Source of the DNA: Marinomonas posidonica IVIA-Po-181
GTDB taxonomy: Bacteria; Pseudomonadota; Gammaproteobacteria; Pseudomonadales; Marinomonadaceae
Length of the DNA stretch: 64,000 bases
Direction: 5' to 3'
NCBI RefSeq assembly: GCF_000214215.1
Contig: NC_015559.1
Location: forward strand, 3,459,001 to 3,523,000
This document shows, in pieces, positions 45,781-54,573 of the stretch. The translations under genes were made by a program, and so were the position numbers. Below the pieces are notes generated by a model. The model was not told where the DNA came from. It did not search any database and worked only from the letters and a program-made list of their open reading frames with translations. Within the stretch, counting starts at the first letter, position 1; each line of letters starts with the position of its first letter.

Positions 45781-46205
45781 TCTGAGGGTGTCTCCGGCAT
45801 AGCAAACGCATTGGCAATGGAAACCGTATTAGCGCCGTTCTCTTTCAGGCGGTCAGCCAGTTTCATTAGGGATTGCAAGGTCACGCCGTCTTCTGCCTTT
45901 ATAATGAAAACCCCATCGTTGTTTTCTTCTACTAAAGACTGAAAAGCAGCTCTGTCAGATAAACTAACAGCTCGATCCGTTAACCAAACTTGGTTGTCAT
46001 TGAGTTTAAGCGTCAGAATAAGGTTCTCACTTTCACTCTCAGACTTTGGCGCGTCGGAGGCCACAGATAAAGGTGTGTCCACAATGCGCCAAGGCACAAA
46101 ACTGGACGTCAACATGAAGAACAAAAGCAAGATAAACACCACATCGATTAATGGTGTTAGGCTGATGGCATTCTTGCGCTTTGGCTGAGTCAGCTTAAGC
46201 GGCAT
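45777..46205 (-). CDS. exbD: ExbD biopolymer transport protein (Asp intact)
   Basis: This 142-residue stator protein has the helix ISLTPLIDVVFILLLFFMLTS, in which Asp21 is the proton-carrying residue, and a C-terminal periplasmic domain (VFIIKAEDGVTLQSLMKLAD). It overlaps exbB by 11 bases and the second exbD by four. With ExbB it forms the TonB motor. Confidence 0.95.
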   Translation of the reverse strand: MPLKLTQPKRKNAISLTPLIDVVFILLLFFMLTSSFVPWRIVDTPLSVASDAPKSESESENLILTLKLNDNQVWLTDRAVSLSDRAAFQSLVEENNDGVFIIKAEDGVTLQSLMKLADRLKENGANTVSIANAFAMPETPSE

Positions 46206-46884
46206 GAAGCATCTCTTTCTCAGCCTCTTCCACTAACTCTTTTGCCTTTGGGCTAGTAAAAACCTGAGTCACAGCATCGTTCATGTTGTGAGCAATACGT
46301 TCTACTTTTCGCTCCAACCAACTGTGTAAAACCACAACTGGAATCGCGACCGCCAAACCAACCGCCGTGGTCAAAAGTGCCTGCCAAATACCACCAGATA
46401 ACACAGAGGGATCAACTTGATTTCCTGCACCTTCCATTTGCTGGAACGCGGTAATCATACCCAATACTGTACCAAGCAAACCTAACAGTGGACTCAGCGT
46501 CGCAATGATTTCCAAAGGTCGTAAGAAAGTGCGTAATTGATTCAGCAGATTCATGGCGCGACGTTCTACTTCTTCACGGATCAGATCCGCCGTCATTGAA
46601 CCATTGACCAAGGCTTCCATTGAATAAGCCACTAGGCTGTCAATCGGACGCTTTGGCTGCAATTTTTCTAACGCTTTTTCAACATTATTGTTGCGCCATT
46701 CAGCCAGCGCAAAGTTGGTTGTTTTTAAACTTTCAGCACGCAAAGAAGAAAATTGCCAAAGCTTAAGCAACACGATCGTAAGCGCGACGACAGAAAACAC
46801 CATCAAAATCCAAACAACAGGTCCACCGACCTGTAAGAAATCAACTATTTTCTGCTGAACTGCATCTTCCACAATACTCTCCAA
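46195..46884 (-). CDS. exbB: ExbB/TolQ/MotA family proton channel protein
   Basis: This 229-residue inner-membrane motor subunit has the first helix at residues 18-40, then a cytoplasmic stretch and the signature LATLSPLLGLLGTVLGMITAFQ followed by LLTTAVGLAVAIPVVVLHSWLERK. Its context (exbD, exbD, tonB) makes it ExbB rather than TolQ. A Fur-box-like site lies 21-39 bases upstream of the ATG. Confidence 0.94.
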   Translation of the reverse strand: MESIVEDAVQQKIVDFLQVGGPVVWILMVFSVVALTIVLLKLWQFSSLRAESLKTTNFALAEWRNNNVEKALEKLQPKRPIDSLVAYSMEALVNGSMTADLIREEVERRAMNLLNQLRTFLRPLEIIATLSPLLGLLGTVLGMITAFQQMEGAGNQVDPSVLSGGIWQALLTTAVGLAVAIPVVVLHSWLERKVERIAHNMNDAVTQVFTSPKAKELVEEAEKEMLHAA

Positions 46885-46904
46885 GTGAGTAAAAACATGA
46901 TTTC

Positions 46905-46923
46905 AAATGGTATTCATTCTCAA
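46905..46923 (-). promoter_or_regulatory. Fur-box-like site upstream of exbB
   Basis: The minus strand reads GAGAATGAATACCATTTGA, matching 12-13 of 19 positions of the Fur consensus, including GAnAATGA and CATT. TonB systems are generally iron-repressed by Fur, so function is likely. Confidence 0.55.
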
Positions 46924-47038
46924 CCACATTTTCAATAGCTGAATTGTGGAAACGACGCAATATAGTAATCAGATATTACATAAATAAAGGGTTTTACTTG
47001 CGTATCACTCTAAATCCATTAAATGACACGATCTGATT

Positions 47039-47782
47039 TCAATGAGCCAGTATTTGGTCTAGGAAAATTTTGGCTCGCTCCGTTTTCGGCCTCACAAAAA
47101 ACTCTTCTGGCGCAGAAATTTCAATCACACTGCCAGCTTCCATAAAGACAATGCGATCCGCGAACTCTTTGGCAAATCCCATTTCGTGAGTCACGCAGAT
47201 CATTGTCATCCCGTCTTTAGACAATGAGCGCATAATTTCCAACACTTCAGAGATCATTTCAGGATCAAGTGCTGAGGTTGGCTCATCAAACAACATGATG
47301 TCTGGAGACATGGTCAACGCTCTTGCGATAGCAACACGCTGCTGCTGTCCTCCTGAAAGCTGTCCAGGATACTTCTGCTCTTGATCTCCAATTTTTACTT
47401 TATTAAGCAAATCACGCGCGATTTCATTCGCTTGCGGCACAGACATACCCAGCACATGACGTAAGCCAAAAGTACAGTTATCCAATACCGTCATATGAGG
47501 AAAAAGATTAAAATGCTGGAATACCATTCCCGTATGACGACGGATTTTTTCAATGTCTTTAACATGGTCGCTGATGGTAATATCGCAAATGGTGATATCG
47601 CCTTCATCATGTTGTTCTAGATTATTAAGACAACGAATCAAGGTGGACTTGCCCGAACCTGATGGCCCACAAATCACGATGGTTTCACCCTTGTCTACCG
47701 CCAAATCGATATCGCGTAGTGCATGATATTTATCGTACCATTTATTCACTTGATCCAGTTTTACTACAGTTTGTTCAGACAT
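47039..47782 (-). CDS. aapP: Polar amino-acid ABC transporter ATPase, AapP-like
   Basis: This 247-residue ATPase from the ATG at 47782 follows the AapM stop by 12 nt. Walker [11 protein letters not shown], signature [13 protein letters not shown] and Walker [15 protein letters not shown] are intact. It is a GlnQ/AapP-type subunit of a PAAT-family importer and the last gene of the aapJQMP-like operon. Confidence 0.93.
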   Translation of the reverse strand: MSEQTVVKLDQVNKWYDKYHALRDIDLAVDKGETIVICGPSGSGKSTLIRCLNNLEQHDEGDITICDITISDHVKDIEKIRRHTGMVFQHFNLFPHMTVLDNCTFGLRHVLGMSVPQANEIARDLLNKVKIGDQEQKYPGQLSGGQQQRVAIARALTMSPDIMLFDEPTSALDPEMISEVLEIMRSLSKDGMTMICVTHEMGFAKEFADRIVFMEAGSVIEISAPEEFFVRPKTERAKIFLDQILAH

Positions 47783-47794
47783 AATGCATTCCAA

Positions 47795-48913
47795 TTAATG
47801 TTTTGTGCGTTTGATGCGTCGCTCTAGATGCGCACCGTACTGTGCAATAGAAAAACAAGCGATAAAGAAAAATGCCGAAATAATAATCGGACCTTCCGCA
47901 TGAAGACCAAGCCATTCCGCATTATGAAAAGTCGCATTAATCGCGCCCATCACCTCTAATAATCCCAGAATCATCACCAAGGTGGTTTCTTTAAATAAGC
48001 CGATAAAGTTAGTGATTAGCGCCGGAACTGAGTTTCGTAATGCTTGCGGCATAACGACATAAGCCATGGTTTTCCAGTAGCCACACCCCATTGCATAAGA
48101 CGCTTCAATTTGACCTTTTGGCACAGCTTGAATCGCACCACGAATAATTTCAGCTTTGTACACAGCCGAAACAAAAATCAGCACAAATAAGACACGGAAT
48201 AAAACATCAATAGACATACCACTCGGCAAGAAAAGCTGTAAGACCAATGACGCCATAAAGAGGAAGGTAATCACAGGTACAGATCGAATAATTTCAATGT
48301 AACCTGTGCAAGCCCAACGTAAAATAGGCAACTGTGAACGCCTACCGAGTGCCAACAAAATGGCCACAGGCAACGACAAGCACATGGCAATAATGCCCAA
48401 GAAAAAGGTTAGTGTCAGACCGCCCAACGCACTGGTTGAAATGTCTTCAAAGATGAATCCACCTTTCAGTAATAACCAAAGCACAGCGGGCAAGGCAAGG
48501 ATATAAACTACTATCCATTTTTGTGGAATTCGTTGACTAAACAGCAAAGGAAAGGCAAACAACCCAACCGCAAAAGCGGAATTTACTCGCCACCGCTCAG
48601 ACTCTGGAAAAGGCCCATAGAGGTAGTAATCCATGTATTGTCGAATCGGAATCCAACACGCTGCATTTGGAGTGCAATCGGCTCGGCTTGTTCCGCTAAA
48701 GGTGGCTGAGAAAAACAACCAATCCAAAGCGGTTGGCAACGACATAGACAAGAGTGTTATAAGGGCTAACGTCACCACGCTGTCTAACCAAGTGTTAAAC
48801 AAGTTACGCTTAACCCAAATCAGAATTCCTTTAAAACGAAAAGGCGTCGCTTGTTTCGCTCTCGCTTCAACAGGTTTGCCGGTTATTTTCTCGATGTTCA
48901 TTTGATGGCTCAT
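47795..48913 (-). CDS. aapM: Amino-acid ABC transporter permease, AapM-like
   Basis: This 372-residue permease is longer than simple HisM-type proteins because it has an extended N-terminus with extra helices and a periplasmic loop (TFSGTSRADCTPNAACWIPI), as in AapM. The ATPase-docking loop IEASYAMGCGYWKTMAYVVMPQALRNSVPALI lies near residues 275-306. It pairs with AapQ to form the channel, with a one-base gap between the two genes. Confidence 0.93.
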   Translation of the reverse strand: MSHQMNIEKITGKPVEARAKQATPFRFKGILIWVKRNLFNTWLDSVVTLALITLLSMSLPTALDWLFFSATFSGTSRADCTPNAACWIPIRQYMDYYLYGPFPESERWRVNSAFAVGLFAFPLLFSQRIPQKWIVVYILALPAVLWLLLKGGFIFEDISTSALGGLTLTFFLGIIAMCLSLPVAILLALGRRSQLPILRWACTGYIEIIRSVPVITFLFMASLVLQLFLPSGMSIDVLFRVLFVLIFVSAVYKAEIIRGAIQAVPKGQIEASYAMGCGYWKTMAYVVMPQALRNSVPALITNFIGLFKETTLVMILGLLEVMGAINATFHNAEWLGLHAEGPIIISAFFFIACFSIAQYGAHLERRIKRTKH

Positions 48914-48914
48914 T

Positions 48915-50048
48915 TTAACGCCCTTTCAGCTGCATGGCTTTGTTGAAACGCCCCATAATGGCTGCCAGTATCAGATTCAAAAAACCATAACTCACCATGA
49001 CAATCACAATGCATTCAATCGCTTGACCTGTGATGTTTAAACTACTGCCTCCCATGGTGCCCATGATGTCCATAAAACCAACCACTGAACCCAAAGCAGC
49101 CGCCTTTAAAACGTTAATATAAATCGATGTCATTGGTGGAATAATCGAATGGAGTGCTTGAGGAATAATCACCTTATTCATCACAATGTTATGTCTAACA
49201 CCAAGCGCCAGTCCCGCTTCCATTTGCCCCTTTGATATCGCCAAAATACTGCCTCTAATAACCTCAGCTCCATGGGCGGCAGAGTAAGTACTTACAGCAA
49301 TAATTAACATGATAAATTCAGGTGGAAGTGTCCAACCATATTTAAAGTTGAAACCAACTAGCTTAGGTAGGGTAAAACTCATGACAGGTGTAAAGACAAA
49401 GCTTACCAAGGCAGTCAACATGACCGTCATCAACAACACAGAAACTAAACATCGTCCTGTTGTCGAGACATGCTTTTTGACAAAAAAGAATAATCCAATC
49501 CATAGCGTAATGAGCATGAAAGAGGCCATCAGACCATAATTCCATTCCACACTAGGAACCGATAGTCCGCGATTCGAAAGAAACGATATATCACTAAAAT
49601 TAAATGCCTGACGCACACTTGGCAGCATCAATGACAAGGTATACCAAACTGAAATATGCACCAGAATCGGCACGTTACGTACATATTCAACAAGACATAG
49701 GGACACTTTAGAGAGTAGAAAGTTATGTGACAAACGCATAATAGCCAAACACAACGCCAAGGCAGTCGTTAATAAGATAGCGATAACAGCAAACGCTACC
49801 GTATTAACCATGCCAGCCGCCCAAGCAATTAAGTGAGTGGAGGTTTTCGGGTCAAAATGAATCAAGCTGTAGCTGATATCATAACCCGCGCGTTGAAAAA
49901 GAAAATCAAAGCCACTCGTCAGACCTGCGTCGCGCATATTGGTCGCGGCATTCAGAGCAAAGTAGGTTATTCCAAAACAAATGACCGCGAAGAAAACAAG
50001 CTGAATAAGAGTGTCTCGAACTTTGCGGTTATATAAAAAAGAATGCAT
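48915..50048 (-). CDS. aapQ: Amino-acid ABC transporter permease, AapQ-like
   Basis: This 377-residue permease starts at the ATG at 50048, and a TTG two codons earlier is less likely. It begins NRKVRDTLIQLVFFAVICFGITYFALNAATNM, typical of AapQ, and has the docking loop MEAGLALGVRHNIVMNKVIIPQALHSIIPPM. It is separated from aapJ by 84 nt containing a strong hairpin. Confidence 0.93.
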   Translation of the reverse strand: MHSFLYNRKVRDTLIQLVFFAVICFGITYFALNAATNMRDAGLTSGFDFLFQRAGYDISYSLIHFDPKTSTHLIAWAAGMVNTVAFAVIAILLTTALALCLAIMRLSHNFLLSKVSLCLVEYVRNVPILVHISVWYTLSLMLPSVRQAFNFSDISFLSNRGLSVPSVEWNYGLMASFMLITLWIGLFFFVKKHVSTTGRCLVSVLLMTVMLTALVSFVFTPVMSFTLPKLVGFNFKYGWTLPPEFIMLIIAVSTYSAAHGAEVIRGSILAISKGQMEAGLALGVRHNIVMNKVIIPQALHSIIPPMTSIYINVLKAAALGSVVGFMDIMGTMGGSSLNITGQAIECIVIVMVSYGFLNLILAAIMGRFNKAMQLKGR

Positions 50049-50090
50049 AAACAACTGCCATCATTGAACCTTACAGAGGTTAATCATACT

Positions 50091-50122
50091 AAAAAGCCAG
50101 TTTGTCTTAAGACAAACTGGCT
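50091..50122 (-). terminator. Hairpin/attenuator between aapJ and aapQ
   Basis: A perfect 28-base palindrome (50095-50122, arms AGCCAGTTTGTCTT and AAGACAAACTGGCT) begins ten bases after the aapJ stop and is followed on the minus strand by T4-5. It should reduce expression of the membrane genes relative to the binding protein. Confidence 0.82.
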
Positions 50123-50132
50123 CAAACCATCA

Positions 50133-51152
50133 TTAACGGAACGGATAGGCGTATAACAAACCACCTTTGGTATAAAGGTTGTTTAAGCCACGATCAAAGT
50201 TAAGCGTGGAACCTTTGCCTAAATTACGTTCAAAGATCTCACCGTAATTACCTACCGCTTTAATTGCGTTGTAAGCCCACTTATTATCCAAACCAAAGTT
50301 CTCACCCAAACTTCCTTCTGTACCAAGTAGGCGCATCACAGCAGGTTTACTGTCCGTAAGTTTGCTGTCTACATTTCCCTGAGTGATGCCCATTTCTTCT
50401 GCCTCAATCAATGCCATTGCCGTCCAAGTTACCACTTGGCGCCACGCGTCATTGCCTTGTTTAACATATGCTCCAAGTGGCTCCTTAGAAATACGCTCGG
50501 GTAGAATAATGTTAGCCGATGGGTCTGGCATTCCTTGACGATTCGCCGCTAGTGCAGAGGCATCGTTGGTAACAGCATCACAACGATTTGCCAAATACGC
50601 AGCGTTTGATTCGGCACTGCCTTCAACAATAAGAGCGCTATAGCTCAAATTGTGAGATTCAAAATAATCATTAATATTCTTTTCACTGGTGGTACCAGGA
50701 TAAGTACAAATTGTGGCGCCATCTAACTCTTCTATTGAATTCACGCCCAATTCTTTTTTAACCATCAAAGCTTGGCCGTCATAGAACCAAGGTATGGTGA
50801 CATCAACACCATTTAAGCCATCACGTGTTGCAGTAAAAGTGGTTGAGCGAGCCAACATATCAATTTCATCTGTAACAAGGGCAGTTAAACGATTTCGAGA
50901 ATTCATGGTAATAAATTCAACTTTTGAAGCATCACCAAATACCGCTGCAGCCACCGCCTTACAAAGCTCCGCGTCTAAACCTGTCCAGTTTCCTTTCGTA
51001 TCAGGTGTTGCAAAACCCGCTTTACCTGGATGGATACCACACTTCATAACACCACGAGCTTTGACTTCTTCGAGCTTGTCCGCTGCATAAACAGAAGCAC
51101 TTGCGGATAAAACGCCAGCACCAATGATGGCCGTCGCAATTAGTTTTTTCAT
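50133..51152 (-). CDS. aapJ: Amino-acid ABC transporter substrate-binding protein, AapJ-like
   Basis: This 339-residue periplasmic binding protein has signal peptide 1-23 (ending SVYAA) and the AapJ-type start LEEVKARGVMKCGIHPGKAGF, then DAELCKAVAAAVFGD and NRCDAVTNDASALAANRQ. Aap systems of Rhizobium import a broad range of L-amino acids. Here the adjacent isoaspartyl dipeptidase suggests a narrower or additional substrate such as beta-aspartyl dipeptides (inference). ATGGATACAT-like sites lie upstream. Confidence 0.94.
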   Translation of the reverse strand: MKKLIATAIIGAGVLSASASVYAADKLEEVKARGVMKCGIHPGKAGFATPDTKGNWTGLDAELCKAVAAAVFGDASKVEFITMNSRNRLTALVTDEIDMLARSTTFTATRDGLNGVDVTIPWFYDGQALMVKKELGVNSIEELDGATICTYPGTTSEKNINDYFESHNLSYSALIVEGSAESNAAYLANRCDAVTNDASALAANRQGMPDPSANIILPERISKEPLGAYVKQGNDAWRQVVTWTAMALIEAEEMGITQGNVDSKLTDSKPAVMRLLGTEGSLGENFGLDNKWAYNAIKAVGNYGEIFERNLGKGSTLNFDRGLNNLYTKGGLLYAYPFR

Positions 51153-51198
51153 TGTTGTAATCCTATGTTGAGTTCCGATGTGACAAGAAGAGAATACT

Positions 51199-51240
51199 TT
51201 GGATACATATATTCAGTCAAGAACGATAAAATGGATACAT
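51199..51240. promoter_or_regulatory. Two copies of a TTGGATACAT/ATGGATACAT site upstream of aapJ
   Basis: Sites at 51199-51208 and 51231-51240 lie 47-88 nt before aapJ, 32 bases apart (about three helical turns). The complement of the same 10-mer lies next to the iadA start. They are candidate operators of the GntR regulator encoded between the two genes. Confidence 0.5.
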
Positions 51241-51331
51241 AAAATCAAATACATGTTTACTATTGAACACATATAATTGATTTGAACAATATCAAAAAGA
51301 AAAGTCTGCACACGACAAAACAGTATATGGC

Positions 51332-51368
51332 ATTACCTTTTTAGGAATATTTTCCCTAAAAAGGTAAT
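51332..51368 (-). terminator. Hairpin downstream of the GntR gene
   Basis: Perfect 14-base arms (ATTACCTTTTTAGG and CCTAAAAAGGTAAT) with a nine-base loop lie 33-69 nt after the gntR stop. No long T-run follows, but the arms carry T5/A5. Probable terminator separating gntR from the aap promoter region. Confidence 0.55.
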
Positions 51369-51400
51369 TGAGAAGGCGAAGTATGCTTGTTCTGGAAGGT

Positions 51401-52072
51401 TTACAGTGAGGGGGTTTGACGGCGCTTTAATTGCTGTGATTTCAGCTGTTCGGCCAGTGAATAAGCGCTCATCATGATGTGACTCTCTAACGCATAGCAA
51501 GCACCTTCGATATCTTGACGTTCACAACGGTCAATCAATTCATCATGCTCACGCAATGAACGCGGCGTATTACGGTGACTTAAAATAAAAGACTTTAAAC
51601 GCGCGTAATGACGATGATGCAGATCCTTGATGACATTTTGCATCAAAGGACGATTCGCTGGTTTATACAGAATTTCATGAAACCTATAGTTCAATGGCGT
51701 CCACTCTTCTGGCGCACATTTTTTCAGTTTTTCATTGATTTCACGAGCTTTTTCTATGTCTTCCACTCCCATCAAAGGAATAGACAATTCCAATAATTTA
51801 ACCTCAATAAGCGCTCTCAGCTCACATTTTTCGAGAAAACTTTCGGGAGAAATCGTGGTCACGGTTGCTCTTCCAGTATCACGGATTTCGACTAACTCTT
51901 CTCCCGCCAATATCTGTAAAGCTTCACGGACTGGCGTTCGACTTACTTGATATGAACTCGCAATATCCACTTGAGAAAGCGCCATTCCCTCAGGATATGT
52001 TCCATCTAAAATTTTAGCTCGTATGTCTTCCGTCACAGACAACACTGCTTTTTGTTTATTATTTTCGCTCAT
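51401..52072 (-). CDS. GntR family regulator (FadR/FCD type)
   Basis: This 223-residue regulator has an N-terminal winged helix (DIRAKILDGTYPEGMALSQVDIASSYQVSRTPVREALQILAGEELV) and a helical FCD domain with metal-type His/Asp residues (YRFHEILY, HRHYARLKSF, REHDELIDRCERQDIEGACYALESHI). It lies between aapJ and the divergent iadA. Control of both is supported by shared ATGGATACAT-like sites. The effector may be an aspartate-containing ligand (guess). Confidence 0.92.
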   Translation of the reverse strand: MSENNKQKAVLSVTEDIRAKILDGTYPEGMALSQVDIASSYQVSRTPVREALQILAGEELVEIRDTGRATVTTISPESFLEKCELRALIEVKLLELSIPLMGVEDIEKAREINEKLKKCAPEEWTPLNYRFHEILYKPANRPLMQNVIKDLHHRHYARLKSFILSHRNTPRSLREHDELIDRCERQDIEGACYALESHIMMSAYSLAEQLKSQQLKRRQTPSL

Positions 52073-52219
52073 GAAAGCCTATCTAATTGAGATTAATGCG
52101 TTTTCTGAATAAAACCGCACAAAATATAAGCAGCATTTTAGCATAGAGTCACTCTGTCTGCGAATATATACGATTGAAACTTGATTAATGTACTCACTTA
52201 ATATAAAAATGCATTAAAA

Positions 52220-52229
52220 ATGTATCCAT
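52220..52229 (-). promoter_or_regulatory. ATGGATACAT site (minus strand) at the iadA start
   Basis: The plus strand reads ATGTATCCAT, the exact complement of the second site before aapJ. It ends one base before the first iadA ATG, an arrangement suited to repression. Confidence 0.5.
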
Positions 52230-52230
52230 T

Positions 52231-53412
52231 ATGGCTTTATATATGTTCACTCTCGTCAAAAATGCAAATGTATATGCTCCTGAAGCACTTGGTATCAAAG
52301 ATATTTTGATTGCCGCCGGCAAAATCTTACAAATCGAAAATACCATTGATTCTTCAAACATGACTGACATCAACATCCTAGACGCAAAAGGAAAAACATT
52401 GATTCCAGGTTTTGTCGATGGTCATGTTCATTTAATTGGAGGAGGCGGCGAAGGCGGTTATCACACACGGACACCAGAAGTACGACTAAGCCATTTAACG
52501 CTATCAGGCATCACGACGGTTGTCGGGTTACTTGGTACTGATTGCTCTACCAGACATAACGATAGCCTGTATGCCAAAGCGAAAGCACTAACCACAGAAG
52601 GGGTAAGTGCTTATATGTTTACTGGTGGCTATAAAGTCCCCTCGGAAACCATAACCCAATCCATTCAACGGGACATTGTCTTTATTGATCGCGTTATAGG
52701 TTTGAAAACGGCTGTTTCGGATCATAGGTCATCACAACCTCAAACCGAAGAGCTGTCACGAATGGCTTCTGAAGCCCGAGTTGCGGGTTTAATTTCGGGA
52801 AAATGCGGCCGCGTTGTTGCTCATCTGGGTAATTCAACCACAGGCTTTGAACCACTACTCAATGTCATAAAGCATTCAGATATTCCCATCTCTCAATTCA
52901 TCCCAACCCATGTAAACAGAACGGAACTTTTGGCCGACCAAGGTATGGATTGGCTTAAACTCGGCGGTTATGTTGATTTAACCGCAGGCATTAACCCTGA
53001 CAAAGGCGCAAGAGGGAGTGTTAAAGCGTCAACATTCCTCGCCAGATGTAAATCTAACAAGATTGATACCAGTAAAGTTTGCATCAGCTCGGATGGTAAT
53101 GGCTCTGTGCCAGTCTTCAACGAAAAGCGCGAGCTTATTGGTTTGAAAGTAGCTGGATTTGGCTCTTTACTGTATCAACTAAAAGAAATGATTCAAGTTG
53201 AAAAAATGTCGATCTCCGAGGCTATTATTCCTTTCACACAAGCACCCGCACAGTGTCTAGGATTAGCCAGTAACAAAGGGGAAATCGCATTAGGAAAAGA
53301 CGCAGACTTCTTGATCCTAGACGATAACCTCGACTTAAGGCATACCTTTGCTAAAGGCGTTTGCCACGTCAAAGATGGTATCGCTCAAATCAAAGGGACA
53401 TTTGAGGACTAA
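52231..53412 (+). CDS. iadA: Isoaspartyl dipeptidase (beta-aspartyl peptidase) IadA
   Basis: This 393-residue binuclear zinc amidohydrolase releases aspartate from beta-aspartyl dipeptides. It closely follows E. coli IadA: GFVDGHVHLIGGGGEGGYHTRTPE (metal His pair), TVVGLLGTD, DHRSSQP, PTHVNRTELL and ISSDGNGSVP with the catalytic Asp. E. coli IadA is 390 residues. The ATG at 52243 is an alternative start. Both lack a strong ribosome site. It is divergent from gntR. Confidence 0.95.
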   Translation: MALYMFTLVKNANVYAPEALGIKDILIAAGKILQIENTIDSSNMTDINILDAKGKTLIPGFVDGHVHLIGGGGEGGYHTRTPEVRLSHLTLSGITTVVGLLGTDCSTRHNDSLYAKAKALTTEGVSAYMFTGGYKVPSETITQSIQRDIVFIDRVIGLKTAVSDHRSSQPQTEELSRMASEARVAGLISGKCGRVVAHLGNSTTGFEPLLNVIKHSDIPISQFIPTHVNRTELLADQGMDWLKLGGYVDLTAGINPDKGARGSVKASTFLARCKSNKIDTSKVCISSDGNGSVPVFNEKRELIGLKVAGFGSLLYQLKEMIQVEKMSISEAIIPFTQAPAQCLGLASNKGEIALGKDADFLILDDNLDLRHTFAKGVCHVKDGIAQIKGTFED

Positions 53413-53423
53413 ACACAAAGACG

Positions 53424-53463
53424 CCTTGTGCTTTTTAAAGAGCAAGGGGGCACCGACTCCCCC
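53424..53463. terminator. Hairpins between convergent iadA and DUF1127 gene
   Basis: An imperfect stem (CCTTGTGCTTT / AAAGAGCAAGG) overlaps a G5/C5 stem (53446-53463). There is no good T-run, so termination is probable only from position. Confidence 0.4.
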
Positions 53464-53474
53464 TCAGCCCAGCT

Positions 53475-53678
53475 CTATTTTGTGGCCACTAGCTTAGTTG
53501 CAGCCATCAATTCTTTCGCCAGGGTGAACACATTCCCTTTGCGCACTTCTAGTTCAAAGTCGTCTTGCAAAATGCCCATGTCTTTGCGTAACTCATGGGA
53601 TAAAGAAGCCAGTTTTCTACGCGACCCATAACGCTGAAAACACAATGAAACCTGCTGTATTAATGCAATAAAAATCAT
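53475..53678 (-). CDS. Small DUF1127-like protein (67 aa)
   Basis: It contains RRKLASLSHELRKDMGILQD (residues 20-39), the Arg-rich pattern of DUF1127 (YjiS-like) proteins. GAGG eight bases before the ATG fixes the start. In alphaproteobacteria DUF1127 proteins bind RNA or act in phosphate and nitrogen adaptation, but here the role is unknown. Its upstream region holds a striking array of CATACAG motifs. Confidence 0.75.
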   Translation of the reverse strand: MIFIALIQQVSLCFQRYGSRRKLASLSHELRKDMGILQDDFELEVRKGNVFTLAKELMAATKLVATK

Positions 53679-53767
53679 ATCAACGCCCTCACCAAATTAA
53701 CGATCTGAAGGTTAATCATAGAGGTCTTAGCCGGCTCTCTGTAGAGGCAGGTAGACACTTTCTAGAA

Positions 53768-53822
53768 CATACAGAAGACCATACAGAACATCTGTATGGA
53801 TACTTTTAAATCATCCTGTATG
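53768..53822. promoter_or_regulatory. Phased array of four CATACAG motifs
   Basis: CATACAG starts at 53768 and 53780, and its complement CTGTATG starts at 53792 and 53816, so all spacings are multiples of 12. The middle pair extends to a perfect CCATACAG-N5-CTGTATGG dyad (53779-53799). The array lies 90-145 nt upstream of the DUF1127 gene and after the lysE-type gene. Confidence 0.6.
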
Positions 53823-53926
53823 GTCACCAAGGCGTTATTCAACAAGTTATACGGCATAACAAGCTTTCTCATACCTCCTTTCATCATCTGCCAGCATAAA
53901 TGGCAAAAAACAAAAGCTCGCTGTCA

Positions 53927-54508
53927 TTAAGCAAATACAAACCGATAAGCAACATAGAAGAGTAACAGTGACATCAAGCGGTTCACCCACGCCATCACCT
54001 TAGAATTCATCGCAACACTTTTTAATTGAGACCCAGCGAATAGATACACACTTGGCGCCCCGCAGGCCATCGCAGCAAGAATCAAAGACCATATGGCAAT
54101 GTCCATTCCGCTAATCTCATATCGCGGATACTGTACCGTCACAATGGGCACGATCGCCACCAAGGCTTTTGGGTTACAAAGCTGTAAGATCAGGCCGGTT
54201 TTAAAGTCAATCATGGACGCTTCTGTTACGGTGGTTTTCGAGTGAAAACTGGCTTGCATGATTTTCACGCCCAGATAAGCAATATACAGCCCGCCCAAGG
54301 TCGCAATAATCGACTGATAACCTTCCGGTATGATTTCACCGCCAAGATAGCCAAGCAGAAGAAACAGAATCAACATCGCCAGACCAACACCAATACAGTA
54401 ACCAAACGCTCGCCAGCCTTGCCCGTTAACGCCAGCTAAAAGTGCAAGGGTATTCGCTGGGCCCGGGCTGTACATGACCCCAAAGGCGTAGACGATTATT
54501 TCAAGCAT
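53927..54508 (-). CDS. LysE family exporter
   Basis: This 193-residue inner-membrane protein has the conserved start GVMYSPGPANTLALLAGVNGQGWRAFGY and six hydrophobic segments, and contains ILQLCNPKALVAIVPI, the family mid-motif. It lies 65 nt after the AraC gene on the same strand, and the pair resembles many amino-acid exporter/regulator units. The substrate is unknown. Confidence 0.9.
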   Translation of the reverse strand: MLEIIVYAFGVMYSPGPANTLALLAGVNGQGWRAFGYCIGVGLAMLILFLLLGYLGGEIIPEGYQSIIATLGGLYIAYLGVKIMQASFHSKTTVTEASMIDFKTGLILQLCNPKALVAIVPIVTVQYPRYEISGMDIAIWSLILAAMACGAPSVYLFAGSQLKSVAMNSKVMAWVNRLMSLLLFYVAYRFVFA

Positions 54509-54573
54509 AGAAAAACCTCAAAAGATAATTTGATAAAGATTAAAAAAAATGAATCAGTGAGTGCGCAATTTCG

